Below, one piece after another: positions 56,308-64,000 of a stretch of DNA of 64,000 nt (position 1 is its first letter; every line of letters starts with the position of its first letter). Under the pieces are notes generated by a model. The model searched no databases. It was not told the origin of the DNA and worked only from the letters and a program-made list of their open reading frames with translations. Both the position numbers and the translations under genes were made by a program. Origin of the DNA: Halomonas sp. ALS9 (GTDB taxonomy: Bacteria; Pseudomonadota; Gammaproteobacteria; Pseudomonadales; Halomonadaceae); NCBI RefSeq assembly GCF_001651035.1, contig NZ_LXRG01000201.1:62001-126000 (forward strand). The letters run 5' to 3'.

Positions 56308-57990
56308 ATGGCTCGTTTTATACAACACTCCATTGCCCGTTGGGTATCGCTCCATGCCACTGTCGGCAGCCTGGTTATCCCCATGGTCGTGTGGGCCAAC
56401 ACCCCCGCCGGGAAGGTGATGTTTATTCACGGCAATGCCTCAATTGAGCGCGACGGAGAACGGATCGCCGCCGAGCGCGGTGATGATATCTTCGCTGGCG
56501 ACACCTTCCGAACGCAAAGCGCCAGTACGCTGCAGATCCGCTATAGCGACGGTGGCACCAAAGCCATTCAGCCAGAAAGCACCTACACCCTGGAGAGCTA
56601 TAACGAAGACCAAGAAAACCCTGAAGAATCCGTACAGAGCGGTGAGCTGCTGCGCGGCGGGTTACGCGCTGTGACCGGGTTGATTGGACGTAATGCTCCC
56701 GAAAACGTCAGCCATAAAACACCGGTAGCCACCATGGGCATTCGCGGCACCAGCTTTCAACTGGTTCACGTGCCCGAAGGCGAAGCGCCCCCCTTGCCCG
56801 GCATGGCTACCGGCAGCTACTTATATGTAGAGAGTGGTATGCTCTCCATGAGAACTGACGCTGGCGAGCGTATTGTGCGCCCGGGACAAGTCGTTTTTTC
56901 CGCCACGTTGGATGCCACGCCAGAATTTCTGGTTGACGGCATAGCGATTTTTGAACAGTTGGAAGACCAGCGCCGCCAGCAAACCCGCCAAGAGGATGAA
57001 AGCCCAAGCGCAGACACCTCCCAGCAAGCTGGCAGCAACACGACCATTGCCAGTATCACGCTGGATGCCAATACCGATAGCGATGCTGCTGACGGCACGT
57101 TTTTCGACCGAATAGCGCTCGCACCGGTCACCAATGAACAACTTCAGCGTGAGCAAACCACCAACCTCACCCAAGAACAATCTAACCGTGCCCGCGCCTT
57201 TGCTGATAATTTAGAAGACGACGTCAACCAAGAATCTGAACCAGAACCGATGCCCGAACCTGAGCCCGAAGCCGAGGTCTGGATCGACTTCCCGCCTAAC
57301 ACCGAAAACAGTTTAACAACGATTATCGGCAGCGACCTTCTCAATGGCTTTTACGTAGAAAATACGACGCCTACTGCCCAAGGCAGCGAAAATATCGCCG
57401 GTGGCGAAGTGGTATGGGGCTATTGGAACGCTGACTCCCCTGACCCCTTCGCCCCGGAGGACACGCCCATTGGCAGCAGTATTCCCTTTATTTCTGTCTC
57501 GGATGAGTTAGCCGATTCGCTAAGCAACGAGCTAAGCAACCAAGCGCTCGATGCAATAAACGGACAGTTAGCCGAGGGCGTGGCCTTTAACTGGGTAGGC
57601 GGTACCGGGCTTATCAGCGAAGCAGGCAATAATGTTATTCCCATTCTTGGCGACAGCACCATCACACTCGCAAGTAGTGGCACGGAAAGCAGCGTGGAAG
57701 TAGATATAAGGTTGGAAGGGCTTGGTCGACTGTTTGGTGGCCTCGTCACTGAAGCAGGCAGCGATACTTTCGAAACTTTCCCAATAAATAGCATCAGCCT
57801 TACCCACACAGGCTGCGAATCCGTTTGCTTTGAAAGCGGCGGTAGCCTACAAGGCCAATATATCGCCGAAGACGCCGCCGCCATTATGAGTCTGATCGAA
57901 GCTTCCGGTGACCTGGGCAACTATAGCGGCACTGGCTTATTTCAAAGGCTACTAGATGAAAATATCATTGAACCACCGAACCCTCAGTGA
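56308..57990 (+). CDS. FecR-domain exported protein
   Basis: A 560-residue protein with a hydrophobic N-terminus (about 12-33, ending VWANT, likely signal peptide). A FecR domain covers about 35-165 (GKVMFIHGNASIERDGERI, DTFRTQSASTLQIRYSDGGTKAIQPES, TPVATMGIRGTSFQLVHVP, in parts). A Glu/Gln-rich linker with PEPMPEPEPEAE (about 311) leads to a C-terminal domain with repeated Gly and beta character (VVWGYWNADSP, GGSLQGQYIAEDAAAI). AAGGAGGG precedes the ATG. Here there is no FecI sigma factor; the partners are a TPR-barrel and a convergent CHASE2 cyclase. Confidence 0.83.
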   Translation: MARFIQHSIARWVSLHATVGSLVIPMVVWANTPAGKVMFIHGNASIERDGERIAAERGDDIFAGDTFRTQSASTLQIRYSDGGTKAIQPESTYTLESYNEDQENPEESVQSGELLRGGLRAVTGLIGRNAPENVSHKTPVATMGIRGTSFQLVHVPEGEAPPLPGMATGSYLYVESGMLSMRTDAGERIVRPGQVVFSATLDATPEFLVDGIAIFEQLEDQRRQQTRQEDESPSADTSQQAGSNTTIASITLDANTDSDAADGTFFDRIALAPVTNEQLQREQTTNLTQEQSNRARAFADNLEDDVNQESEPEPMPEPEPEAEVWIDFPPNTENSLTTIIGSDLLNGFYVENTTPTAQGSENIAGGEVVWGYWNADSPDPFAPEDTPIGSSIPFISVSDELADSLSNELSNQALDAINGQLAEGVAFNWVGGTGLISEAGNNVIPILGDSTITLASSGTESSVEVDIRLEGLGRLFGGLVTEAGSDTFETFPINSISLTHTGCESVCFESGGSLQGQYIAEDAAAIMSLIEASGDLGNYSGTGLFQRLLDENIIEPPNPQ

Positions 57991-57997
57991 GCTGAAT

Positions 57998-60193
57998 TCA
58001 CTTCTCAGTATGCTCCCACACCCCATCCCAGTCGTCGGGGGGAGGGGCTTGCTGGAAATACGCAATACGCTGCAAATATAGCTGGGTGGGCGGGTCTTGT
58101 TGGTCGTCAAGCACGTTGAACGCCGCTTGCGCCTCAGAAAACGCCGCCGCCTGATAAAGCGCCACAGCCTGCTCAAACGCTGCCTGCCACTCGCGCTGGC
58201 GCTGGGTTAGCGCCTGCCATTTACCAATCGGCTCCAACACCCAAAGCGGCGCGCCGCGGCCCTTGACCCGAACCTTGTCCAGCTTGCGGAAACACCAGTT
58301 GGGCGCTTGGTGCGCGGTCGCCTCACTCACCAGCACGCTCACTCCGTAGGCGTTGGTCAGACCCTCCAGGCGCGATCCCAAATTGACGTTATCGCCCATC
58401 ACGGTATAGGCCATGCGGAAGCTCGAACCCATGTTGCCCACGCTCATAGGGCCTGTATTTAGGCCTATGCCCATCGCCAGGGCAGGCTTACCTTCCTGGG
58501 TGAAGGTGTGGTTGATATCCTCAAGTGCTTCCAGCATGGCAAACGCCCCTTCAAGGGCATGCTCAGCGTGCGCGGCATCGTGAAGTGGCGCGCCCCAAAA
58601 CGCCATGATCGCATCGCCCATGTATTTATCGATGGTGCCGTTGTGGGCGTGGATGGCGCCGGTCAGCGGTGTCAACAGCCGGTTCATGACATGGGTCAGC
58701 TCAGCAGGCGGAATCGTCTCAGAAAACGCCGTAAAACCGCGCACGTCTGAAAACAGCACGGTTAGCTCGCGCTCTTCACCCGCAAGACCCAGGCTCTCGC
58801 CGCTGTCGATCATGTCATCCACCAGCTTGGGCGGCACATACTGGCCAAAGCGCTCGGCCACCCAACGTTTATGCTGCGACTCGTGTAAAAAATTCAGTGC
58901 CAGGTGCCAAAGCATCTGCAGCACCAGCAGCACACCGAAAGAGGCCAGCGGCAACACCAGCCCCTGTTGCCAGGCCCAGAGGTTACCGCCCAGCGTTAGA
59001 CCCAGTAGCCCCGCGCTAACCGCGAGCAACACGGGAGCGCTTAAACGCGGGTACAACAATGTCATCAGTGCCCCCAGCAAGACCAGGCTCACCAGTTCCG
59101 CTCCCGCCACCCACGGCGGCTGGGATTTGAAGCTCTGGTGCAACATCCCGGCCAGCAGCGTCATATTGATCTCCGGCCCGGGGTACACACCCCCCACCGG
59201 GGTTGAGCGCAAATCCATCAAGCCGGGCGCTGAAGCGCCCATAATCAATGTTTTACCAGCAAGCTCTTCAGGCTCGACGCGCTCGTTGAGTACATCGACG
59301 GCTGAAATATACGCAAAATGCCCCCGCTCGCCGTACCACGGCACCAGCGCCGCCCCCTGATTATCTACCGGAATTTTAAAGCCGCCGACGTCCAGCGCTT
59401 CCAGTTGCGCCACGCCCGCGCCCTCACCCACCTGCGGTTCAATCGTCGGCCCGCCTATCATTGCCATTAACATCGCAAGCGGCAGGTTCGGATAAAGCTC
59501 GCCCTCCCAGCGCTGCAATAAAGGTACCCGGCGAAAAACACCGTCGCCATCCACGTGTGGGTTATCAAAAAAACCGCCGCCCATCGCGCTTTGCTGCAGT
59601 TCGGGCAGGTTGCCGGTAAAGCGCTCGGGTTTCGGGACTGCAAGCGAGTCACCCTCGTTCACCGCCACCGGCGCGGGCAACGCACCCACCGGCGGCGGGT
59701 CATTTTCGGCAATACTTGCCTGAAAATAATGCCCCAGCACGACCGGGTAGTTAGCCAGGGTATTGGCCAGTACCGCATCGCCACTTTCAGGTGGAGAGCG
59801 CGCTGCAAGCTCGGGGTAATCGCTTACCAACCTTTCCCAGTACGATTCAAGCACCCGCCCTTCAGGCTCGGCGAACACAATGTCCGCCCCCAGCAACCCC
59901 GCATCGTAGGTCTCAAACAGTGTTTCTACCAGCTCAGCGACGACAGTGCGCGGCCAAGGCCACTGGCCCACCTCATAAAGGCTGCGCTCATCAATATCAA
60001 TGATCGCAAGCGAGGGGTCGGCGGCCTCCTCGCTTAGCGTTGCCCGCACACGGGCGTCGTAAGTCTGCCACTCCAAGCGCTCCAGAAACGGCAGCGGCAT
60101 CCAGCCCACCAGATCCAGCAACAGCGCCACCACGATGGCAATGCCGCCGCCCCATTGCAGCCAACGCCCCTTTTTGGCATAAACTTTCGACAT
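57998..60193 (-). CDS. CHASE2-domain adenylate cyclase
   Basis: A 731-residue membrane sensor cyclase. One membrane segment (about 15-33), an extracytoplasmic CHASE2 sensor (about 35-355), three membrane segments (about 363-430) and a class III cyclase domain (about 470-650) with LFSDVRGFTAFSE. Metal-binding Asp483 and Asp527, adenine-selecting Lys523 (TIDKYMGD) and Asp601 (VMGDNVNLGSR) with Asn604 and Arg608 are all present, so cAMP is the likely product. The C-terminal 80 residues are helical. Converges on FecR with 7 bp between stops. Confidence 0.92.
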   Translation of the reverse strand: MSKVYAKKGRWLQWGGGIAIVVALLLDLVGWMPLPFLERLEWQTYDARVRATLSEEAADPSLAIIDIDERSLYEVGQWPWPRTVVAELVETLFETYDAGLLGADIVFAEPEGRVLESYWERLVSDYPELAARSPPESGDAVLANTLANYPVVLGHYFQASIAENDPPPVGALPAPVAVNEGDSLAVPKPERFTGNLPELQQSAMGGGFFDNPHVDGDGVFRRVPLLQRWEGELYPNLPLAMLMAMIGGPTIEPQVGEGAGVAQLEALDVGGFKIPVDNQGAALVPWYGERGHFAYISAVDVLNERVEPEELAGKTLIMGASAPGLMDLRSTPVGGVYPGPEINMTLLAGMLHQSFKSQPPWVAGAELVSLVLLGALMTLLYPRLSAPVLLAVSAGLLGLTLGGNLWAWQQGLVLPLASFGVLLVLQMLWHLALNFLHESQHKRWVAERFGQYVPPKLVDDMIDSGESLGLAGEERELTVLFSDVRGFTAFSETIPPAELTHVMNRLLTPLTGAIHAHNGTIDKYMGDAIMAFWGAPLHDAAHAEHALEGAFAMLEALEDINHTFTQEGKPALAMGIGLNTGPMSVGNMGSSFRMAYTVMGDNVNLGSRLEGLTNAYGVSVLVSEATAHQAPNWCFRKLDKVRVKGRGAPLWVLEPIGKWQALTQRQREWQAAFEQAVALYQAAAFSEAQAAFNVLDDQQDPPTQLYLQRIAYFQQAPPPDDWDGVWEHTEK

Positions 60194-60421
60194 ACCCGCG
60201 ACCTTATTTGCCTGATGCTAAGACGCTATAACGGACAATATAAGTTGTTACTTTATTAAAAAACTCAATTATCGTCCTACGTTAACCATCCTGATTGGTT
60301 AACTTCTTTTAGTGGTTTTCTGCAGGTTACACTTTTCCCTGAGACAATCAGCCTACTTGATTTCAACGTTCATAATACTTACTAATGATAAATAACACTT
60401 CTAATAACCCATCAGACAGCC

Positions 60422-61390
60422 ATGGCTTTTTTTTCATTTTCAACAGACGACTTTGCACCCAGCGAACGCCTGGAGGCTGCGCAGGATATATACAGCGCCA
60501 TGGCGCAAGTACAGCTTGATGCGCCCAGAAAGCAGATTCCGCATGTTGAAACACGCATCAGGCTACTGCCGGGAATTTCCATCGCTCGGGTGACCGCATC
60601 ATCGCTGCATGCGGCGCGTGAAAACCCACAAGTCGCTGATGGCAACGATGATATTACGCTTTTAATCCATCCCGGTGGCCTGGGCGGCTGGCTCTCTCAC
60701 CTCCAAGCCCATGATTCTCTTGCTTGCACGCCGGGCAGAGCACGCGTCGTCTATAACCATCAGTCAGGTAGCGTCGACTTTTACGGCGAGCGGGTTAACT
60801 TTCTAAGCGTGGCGTTTTCACGCGCGCAACTGGCGCCGCTGCTTGGCGATATGGATCGCCTGCCCAAACACCTGCTTTTGCCCGGCGAATCGTTAAAGCA
60901 CCTTAGCCGGCTCTCGCTGGCACTGACAGAATGCCCCGGTGCGGTTGACGGTCAACCCACTTCTCAGTTGACAAATCAACTGCTGGATCTGGCGTGCCTG
61001 GCACTTGGAGCCACGCCAGAGGCCAGCGAGCATGCCCAGCGTGGAGGCCTGCGCGCAGCACGATTAAAAGCCATTAAAGCCGATATTAACGCTCATGCGC
61101 GGACGCCCATCACCTTAAATGACCTGGCACGACGCCACGCTGTATCGCCAAGCTATATCCGGGCGTTGTTCAAGAATGCGGACACTTCTTTTACCGACTA
61201 CCTGGTTGAACAGCGTCTTCAGCGCGCCTTTAGTACGCTGATATCCTCTCAGGCTGCGCAACGTTCCGTAAACGATATCGCCCTACATTCGGGTTTCAAT
61301 CACCTTTCCTGGTTTTACCGTGCGTTTAAACGGCGCTTTGGAATCACCCCAGGCGAGGCTCGGGGCGTTGGCCGATCAAAATACACCTAA
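60422..61390 (+). CDS. AraC-family transcriptional regulator
   Basis: A 322-residue regulator with an AraC_binding_2-like sensor half (about 20-205: HPGGLGGWLSHLQA, HQSGSVDFYGERVNFLSVAF) and a C-terminal AraC domain (about 220-315: TLNDLARRHAVSPSYIRALFK-like first unit, VNDIALHSGFNHLSWFYRAFKRRFGITPGEARG second unit, read in parts). It is divergent from the CHASE2 cyclase with 228 bp between them, so it may control the cyclase or itself. Ligand unknown; weak ribosome site. Confidence 0.85.
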   Translation: MAFFSFSTDDFAPSERLEAAQDIYSAMAQVQLDAPRKQIPHVETRIRLLPGISIARVTASSLHAARENPQVADGNDDITLLIHPGGLGGWLSHLQAHDSLACTPGRARVVYNHQSGSVDFYGERVNFLSVAFSRAQLAPLLGDMDRLPKHLLLPGESLKHLSRLSLALTECPGAVDGQPTSQLTNQLLDLACLALGATPEASEHAQRGGLRAARLKAIKADINAHARTPITLNDLARRHAVSPSYIRALFKNADTSFTDYLVEQRLQRAFSTLISSQAAQRSVNDIALHSGFNHLSWFYRAFKRRFGITPGEARGVGRSKYT

Positions 61391-61441
61391 CACAGACCCG
61401 CAGACTTTGCGTCTATTCACTCTAAACGTTTAGCGTGATTG

Positions 61442-61660
61442 TCAAAACGCCTTCTCCAGCGCAAAGCGGGGCTGGGTGTGGCCCTCTTTGGTCACCGTTT
61501 CCGTAAACATCTCAAGCGGGCGCACCCAGAGGCCATAGTCGCCATACAGGGCGCGATAAACCACCAGCGGCTCTTCGCTTTCGCTGTGCTGGGCGGTGCC
61601 CATCACTTCGTACAAATTGCCTTTGTAGTGACGGTAAATGCCAGGAACAGGCGTGGTCAT
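61442..61660 (-). CDS. DUF1653-family small protein
   Basis: A 72-residue protein of the DUF1653 family: GIYRHYKGNLYEVMGTAQHSE-type start, PLVVYRALYGDYGLWVRPLEMFTE core, and F-rich end. The fold is beta-rich and the function is unknown. Its ATG overlaps the tcdA stop by one three-base pair set (ATGA overlap), so it is the last gene of a truC-tcdA-DUF1653 operon. Confidence 0.85.
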   Translation of the reverse strand: MTTPVPGIYRHYKGNLYEVMGTAQHSESEEPLVVYRALYGDYGLWVRPLEMFTETVTKEGHTQPRFALEKAF

Positions 61661-62556
61661 TTAGTTTCCTCTTGTGTGGCGGCGGCGGGCTTATTGGCTT
61701 TCTTGGCGAGTCGCTCTAGCACTTTAGAAGCGGCAACGAAGCCAAAGGTGCCGGTCAAGAAGGTCGCCGCGCCAAAACCGGAGGCGCAATCCAAGCGCGT
61801 AGCGTCGCCGCCACCCGGCTTTTGCAGGCACACTTCACCATCGGCGCTGGGATACACCAACTGCTCGTCGGAGTAGACGCACTCTACCGAGAATCGCCGC
61901 TTGGGGTTGCGGGAAAAGCCGTAATCCCGGCGCAGCCGCGAGCGTACTTTGGAGAGCAGCGGGTCGTGCTCGGTGCGGGTTAAATCCGCCACCTGAATAC
62001 GCGTGGGGTCGGTTTGACCACCCGCCGCGCCGGTGACGGTAATGGGGATTTTGCGCCGCTTGCACCAGGCGATGAGCGCAGCTTTGGCAATCACGCTGTC
62101 GATGGCATCGACCACGTGGTCGGCGTCATCGGGAATGCGCTCAGCAAGGTTGGTGGGCGTGACGAAGGCGGTGTCGGCCATAATCTCAATTTCTGGAGCA
62201 ATCAGGCGGCAACGCCCGGCAAGCACCTCCACCTTGGGCTGACCAATGGTGCCATCCAGCGCATGGAGCTGGCGGTTAACGTTGGAAACGCACACGTCAT
62301 CAAGATCAATCAGCGTTAGTTTGCCAATACCCGAGCGAGCCAGCGCTTCAACCGTCCAACTACCCACACCGCCAACGCCAACCACCACCACATGGGCTTG
62401 ACGAAACGCGTTGGCCGCGCGCTGCCCGTAAAGGCGCCGAATGCCGCCAAAACGAAACTCATAGTCTGCAGATGCAGGTTCCACATTAACCGTGGGCATT
62501 GAAGAAGCAGGTGGTATGCCTGGAGGGCTTAATGAAGACATTGCAGACTCACTCAT
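61657..62556 (-). CDS. tcdA: tRNA threonylcarbamoyladenosine dehydratase TcdA
   Basis: E1-like ATP-dependent enzyme that cyclises t6A37 to ct6A in tRNA (CsdL/TcdA). The 299-residue protein has RFGGIRRLYGQRAANAF (about 35), the nucleotide loop VVVGVGGVGSWTVEALARSG (about 57-75), DLDDVCVSNVNRQ (about 84) and DAIDSVIAKAALIAW (about 151). A C-terminal hydrophobic segment (FGAATFLTGTFGFVAA) is typical. It extends the t6A theme opened by tsaC at the other end of the window. ATGA overlaps with truC and the DUF1653 gene. Confidence 0.94.
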   Translation of the reverse strand: MSESAMSSLSPPGIPPASSMPTVNVEPASADYEFRFGGIRRLYGQRAANAFRQAHVVVVGVGGVGSWTVEALARSGIGKLTLIDLDDVCVSNVNRQLHALDGTIGQPKVEVLAGRCRLIAPEIEIMADTAFVTPTNLAERIPDDADHVVDAIDSVIAKAALIAWCKRRKIPITVTGAAGGQTDPTRIQVADLTRTEHDPLLSKVRSRLRRDYGFSRNPKRRFSVECVYSDEQLVYPSADGEVCLQKPGGGDATRLDCASGFGAATFLTGTFGFVAASKVLERLAKKANKPAAATQEETK

Positions 62557-63326
62557 AGCACTTGAAGGGCTGAAGGCTTGGTGTGGGGTGGCGTGCGCAG
62601 ACTATCCAGCGGTAGATGCCCCGCCCAACCAAGGTGGTTAAACAGCGCAATCATGGTGTCATCCAAGGCACAGCTTAATTGTACCCGCTTGTCGAACAGC
62701 GGATGGTCAAAGGCCAAATAGGTGGCCGCCAGCAGTAACCGTGGCGCCCCCAGCTGTTCGGCAAAAAAGCGGTTGTGGACACTCTTACCGTGCTTGGCAT
62801 CGCCAATAATCGGATAGCCCCGCCGGGATAGATGGCGACGAATTTGATGGCGTCGACCGGTCAACGGCCGAGCTTCGACCAGCGAATAACGCGCCACCGG
62901 GTAGCGATCGACCTGCACCGGCAGCTCGACGCTATCCAGACGGCGAATATCCGTCATCGCGGGCATAGCGGGCATTTCTGCCTTGGGTCGTGTGCCATCC
63001 TCTTCACGCAGCGGGTAGTCCAAACGCTCACTCTCCGGCGCTTTACCGCGTACCACCGCCAAGTAGCGCTTCTCCACCTGACGTTCGCTAAAGGCGTCGC
63101 TGAGCAAGCCTGCTACTGTTGAAGAGAGGGCAAACACCATCACCCCGGACGTGGGTCGATCCAGCCGATGAACAGGATAAACCCGCTTGCCAATTTGGTC
63201 GCGTAGGCGCTGAAGTAGAAACTCGGTTTCGCCACGCGCCAATGCCGAGCGATGCACCAACAGCCCTGACGGCTTATGCACCGCAACAAGATGCTCATCC
63301 TGGTAAAGGAGGTTGAGTGGCGTCAT
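62553..63326 (-). CDS. truC: tRNA pseudouridine(65) synthase TruC
   Basis: RluA-family pseudouridine synthase acting on tRNA position 65. The 257-residue protein has LVAVHKPSGLLVHRSALARGE (about 12-32) and the catalytic-Asp motif VHRLDRPTSGVMVFALSS (about 52-69), then RYLAVVRG and TGRRHQIRRHLSRRGYPIIGD (about 158) as in E. coli TruC, in which truC also pairs with other tRNA genes. First gene of its operon. Full length. Confidence 0.93.
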   Translation of the reverse strand: MTPLNLLYQDEHLVAVHKPSGLLVHRSALARGETEFLLQRLRDQIGKRVYPVHRLDRPTSGVMVFALSSTVAGLLSDAFSERQVEKRYLAVVRGKAPESERLDYPLREEDGTRPKAEMPAMPAMTDIRRLDSVELPVQVDRYPVARYSLVEARPLTGRRHQIRRHLSRRGYPIIGDAKHGKSVHNRFFAEQLGAPRLLLAATYLAFDHPLFDKRVQLSCALDDTMIALFNHLGWAGHLPLDSLRTPPHTKPSALQVL

Positions 63327-63500
63327 AACGCTCCGAAGTAATAATGACGAGTAGCCGTAGCGAGTATTTATAGCAGGGCGCTATTGTCGCGGCTTGGTCG
63401 TGAGATGTCACCCACGCAATACAATAATGTTTCTCAACAAACCTTCTCACCACTAGCGCAATGTTATAAGATAACCTTAATGATTAATAAGGAGTCTCTT

Positions 63501-64000
63501 ATGAAACGTTCTTCTGCTGCGTGGCTGGCCATTCTGGCGTCGTTTAATACCTGGGCGGCGGATCGCAGCCTGGATATTGCTGCGCCATGGGAAATTAAAA
63601 GCGCTGACCCATCCACATCAGGGTATGTGTTTAGCCGTATGCGGGTGGCGGAAAATCTGGTAACCACCGACAACCAGGGCCAACTTGCTCCTGGTCTAGC
63701 CAGTGCCTGGGAGGTATCCGACGATGGCCTTGAGTGGCGTTTTACACTACGCGAGAACGCTCACTTTCATGATGGCACGGCGGTGAGTGCCGATGCAGTC
63801 GTCAATAGTTTAGAGGCCTCCATCGCCAAACCCGGCATGCTGGATACAGCGCCTATTGCTAGCGTCGAAGCCGTTGGTGATGACGTCGTCATCAAACTGG
63901 AAAGCGCTTTTGCCCCCCTACCCGCGCTGCTGGCGCACTCGACAACGCTGATTCTCGCCGAGGCCGCCTATGCCGAGAATGGCGACGTTACCCAGATGAT
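63501..64000 (+). CDS. Family 5 ABC substrate-binding protein (3' end off window)
   Basis: Start of a periplasmic solute-binding protein of the peptide/nickel class (SBP_bac_5). The ATG at 63501 follows an AAGGAGT site; residues 1-19 form a Sec signal peptide (ending TWA). The mature start RSLDIAAPWEIKSADPSTSGYVFSRM and LAPGLASAWEVSDDGLEWRFTLRENAHFHDGT pattern (about 57-88) is that of NikA/DppA relatives; the region reads 166 codons to the edge without a stop. Permease and ATPase genes would be expected beyond. Substrate (peptide, opine or metal complex) undetermined. Confidence 0.85.
   Translation, partial: MKRSSAAWLAILASFNTWAADRSLDIAAPWEIKSADPSTSGYVFSRMRVAENLVTTDNQGQLAPGLASAWEVSDDGLEWRFTLRENAHFHDGTAVSADAVVNSLEASIAKPGMLDTAPIASVEAVGDDVVIKLESAFAPLPALLAHSTTLILAEAAYAENGDVTQM

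Noticed and set aside
56308..57990. FecR as part of an iron-uptake FecI/FecR/FecA system
   Set aside because: No ECF sigma factor or TonB receptor adjacent; the domain set and CHASE2 cyclase neighbour indicate a different FecR-domain family.

Overview
The window looks like chromosomal DNA of a moderately halophilic gammaproteobacterium of the Halomonas/Vreelandella group. The reasons are the tsaC-dprA-LysM-like / def-fmt-rsmB-trkA-trkH block typical of the region near the origin in that group, an acidic proteome, the trkAH potassium uptake pair, a photoactive yellow protein, and ethanolamine and TRAP uptake systems. No rRNA, tRNA, transposase, integrase, prophage or CRISPR array was seen. Two genes run off the edges: tsaC on the left and a solute-binding protein on the right.

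Layout. 1-8940: housekeeping block for tRNA threonylcarbamoylation, DNA processing, N-terminal formyl-Met handling, 16S rRNA methylation, dodecin and Trk potassium uptake. 9048-11093: a TraB-family membrane protein converging on a DTW-domain tRNA modification enzyme, with overlapping 3' ends. 11275-16968: a complete, translationally coupled biotin operon bioBFHCDA behind a probable BirA operator. 16974-19489: sirtuin and aceK. 19565-21235: photoactive yellow protein (pyp) and its p-coumaroyl-CoA ligase-like partner. 21398-26998: a CIA30-family protein, then ethanolamine permease, eutC, eutB and a divergent EutR-like regulator, with no microcompartment genes. 27103-31222: opgG-opgH osmoregulated periplasmic glucan synthesis. 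31552-33897: a GAF-GAF-GGDEF-EAL protein. 33898-35024: an AT-rich stretch holding one small XRE regulator. 35025-39205: methyltransferase, PepSY membrane protein, DUF2805 protein, a Zur-box-preceded CobW-family GTPase and a 2-TM ion channel.

39321-51099 is a coherent catabolic locus under a GntR/HutC regulator. One arm (minus strand) carries gntR, a LeuCD-like hydratase and a TRAP transporter (dctPQM). The divergent arm carries a SnoaL-like protein, an isocitrate/methylisocitrate-lyase-family enzyme, an isochorismatase-family amidohydrolase, two PuuE-like polysaccharide-deacetylase-fold hydrolases and a fumarate-reductase-like flavoprotein. Near-identical 18-bp palindromes of form TGTATT-N6-AATACA lie in front of both arms. 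The gene set fits ring opening of a cyclic imide or ureide, amide hydrolysis to an unsaturated dicarboxylate, hydration, and C-C cleavage. The substrate is inferred, not shown.

51096-60193 holds a RecQ-type helicase and then what looks like a cyclic-AMP module: a Popeye-domain-like membrane cNMP-binding protein, a class II cyclic-nucleotide phosphodiesterase, a TPR/beta-barrel protein, a FecR-domain protein and a CHASE2-adenylate cyclase. 60422-63326: an AraC regulator and a truC-tcdA-DUF1653 operon. The window ends in a family-5 ABC substrate-binding protein. The most interesting items are the pyp-pcl pair, the Popeye/PDE/CHASE2-cyclase module, and the GntR-controlled dicarboxylate/imide locus with its operators.
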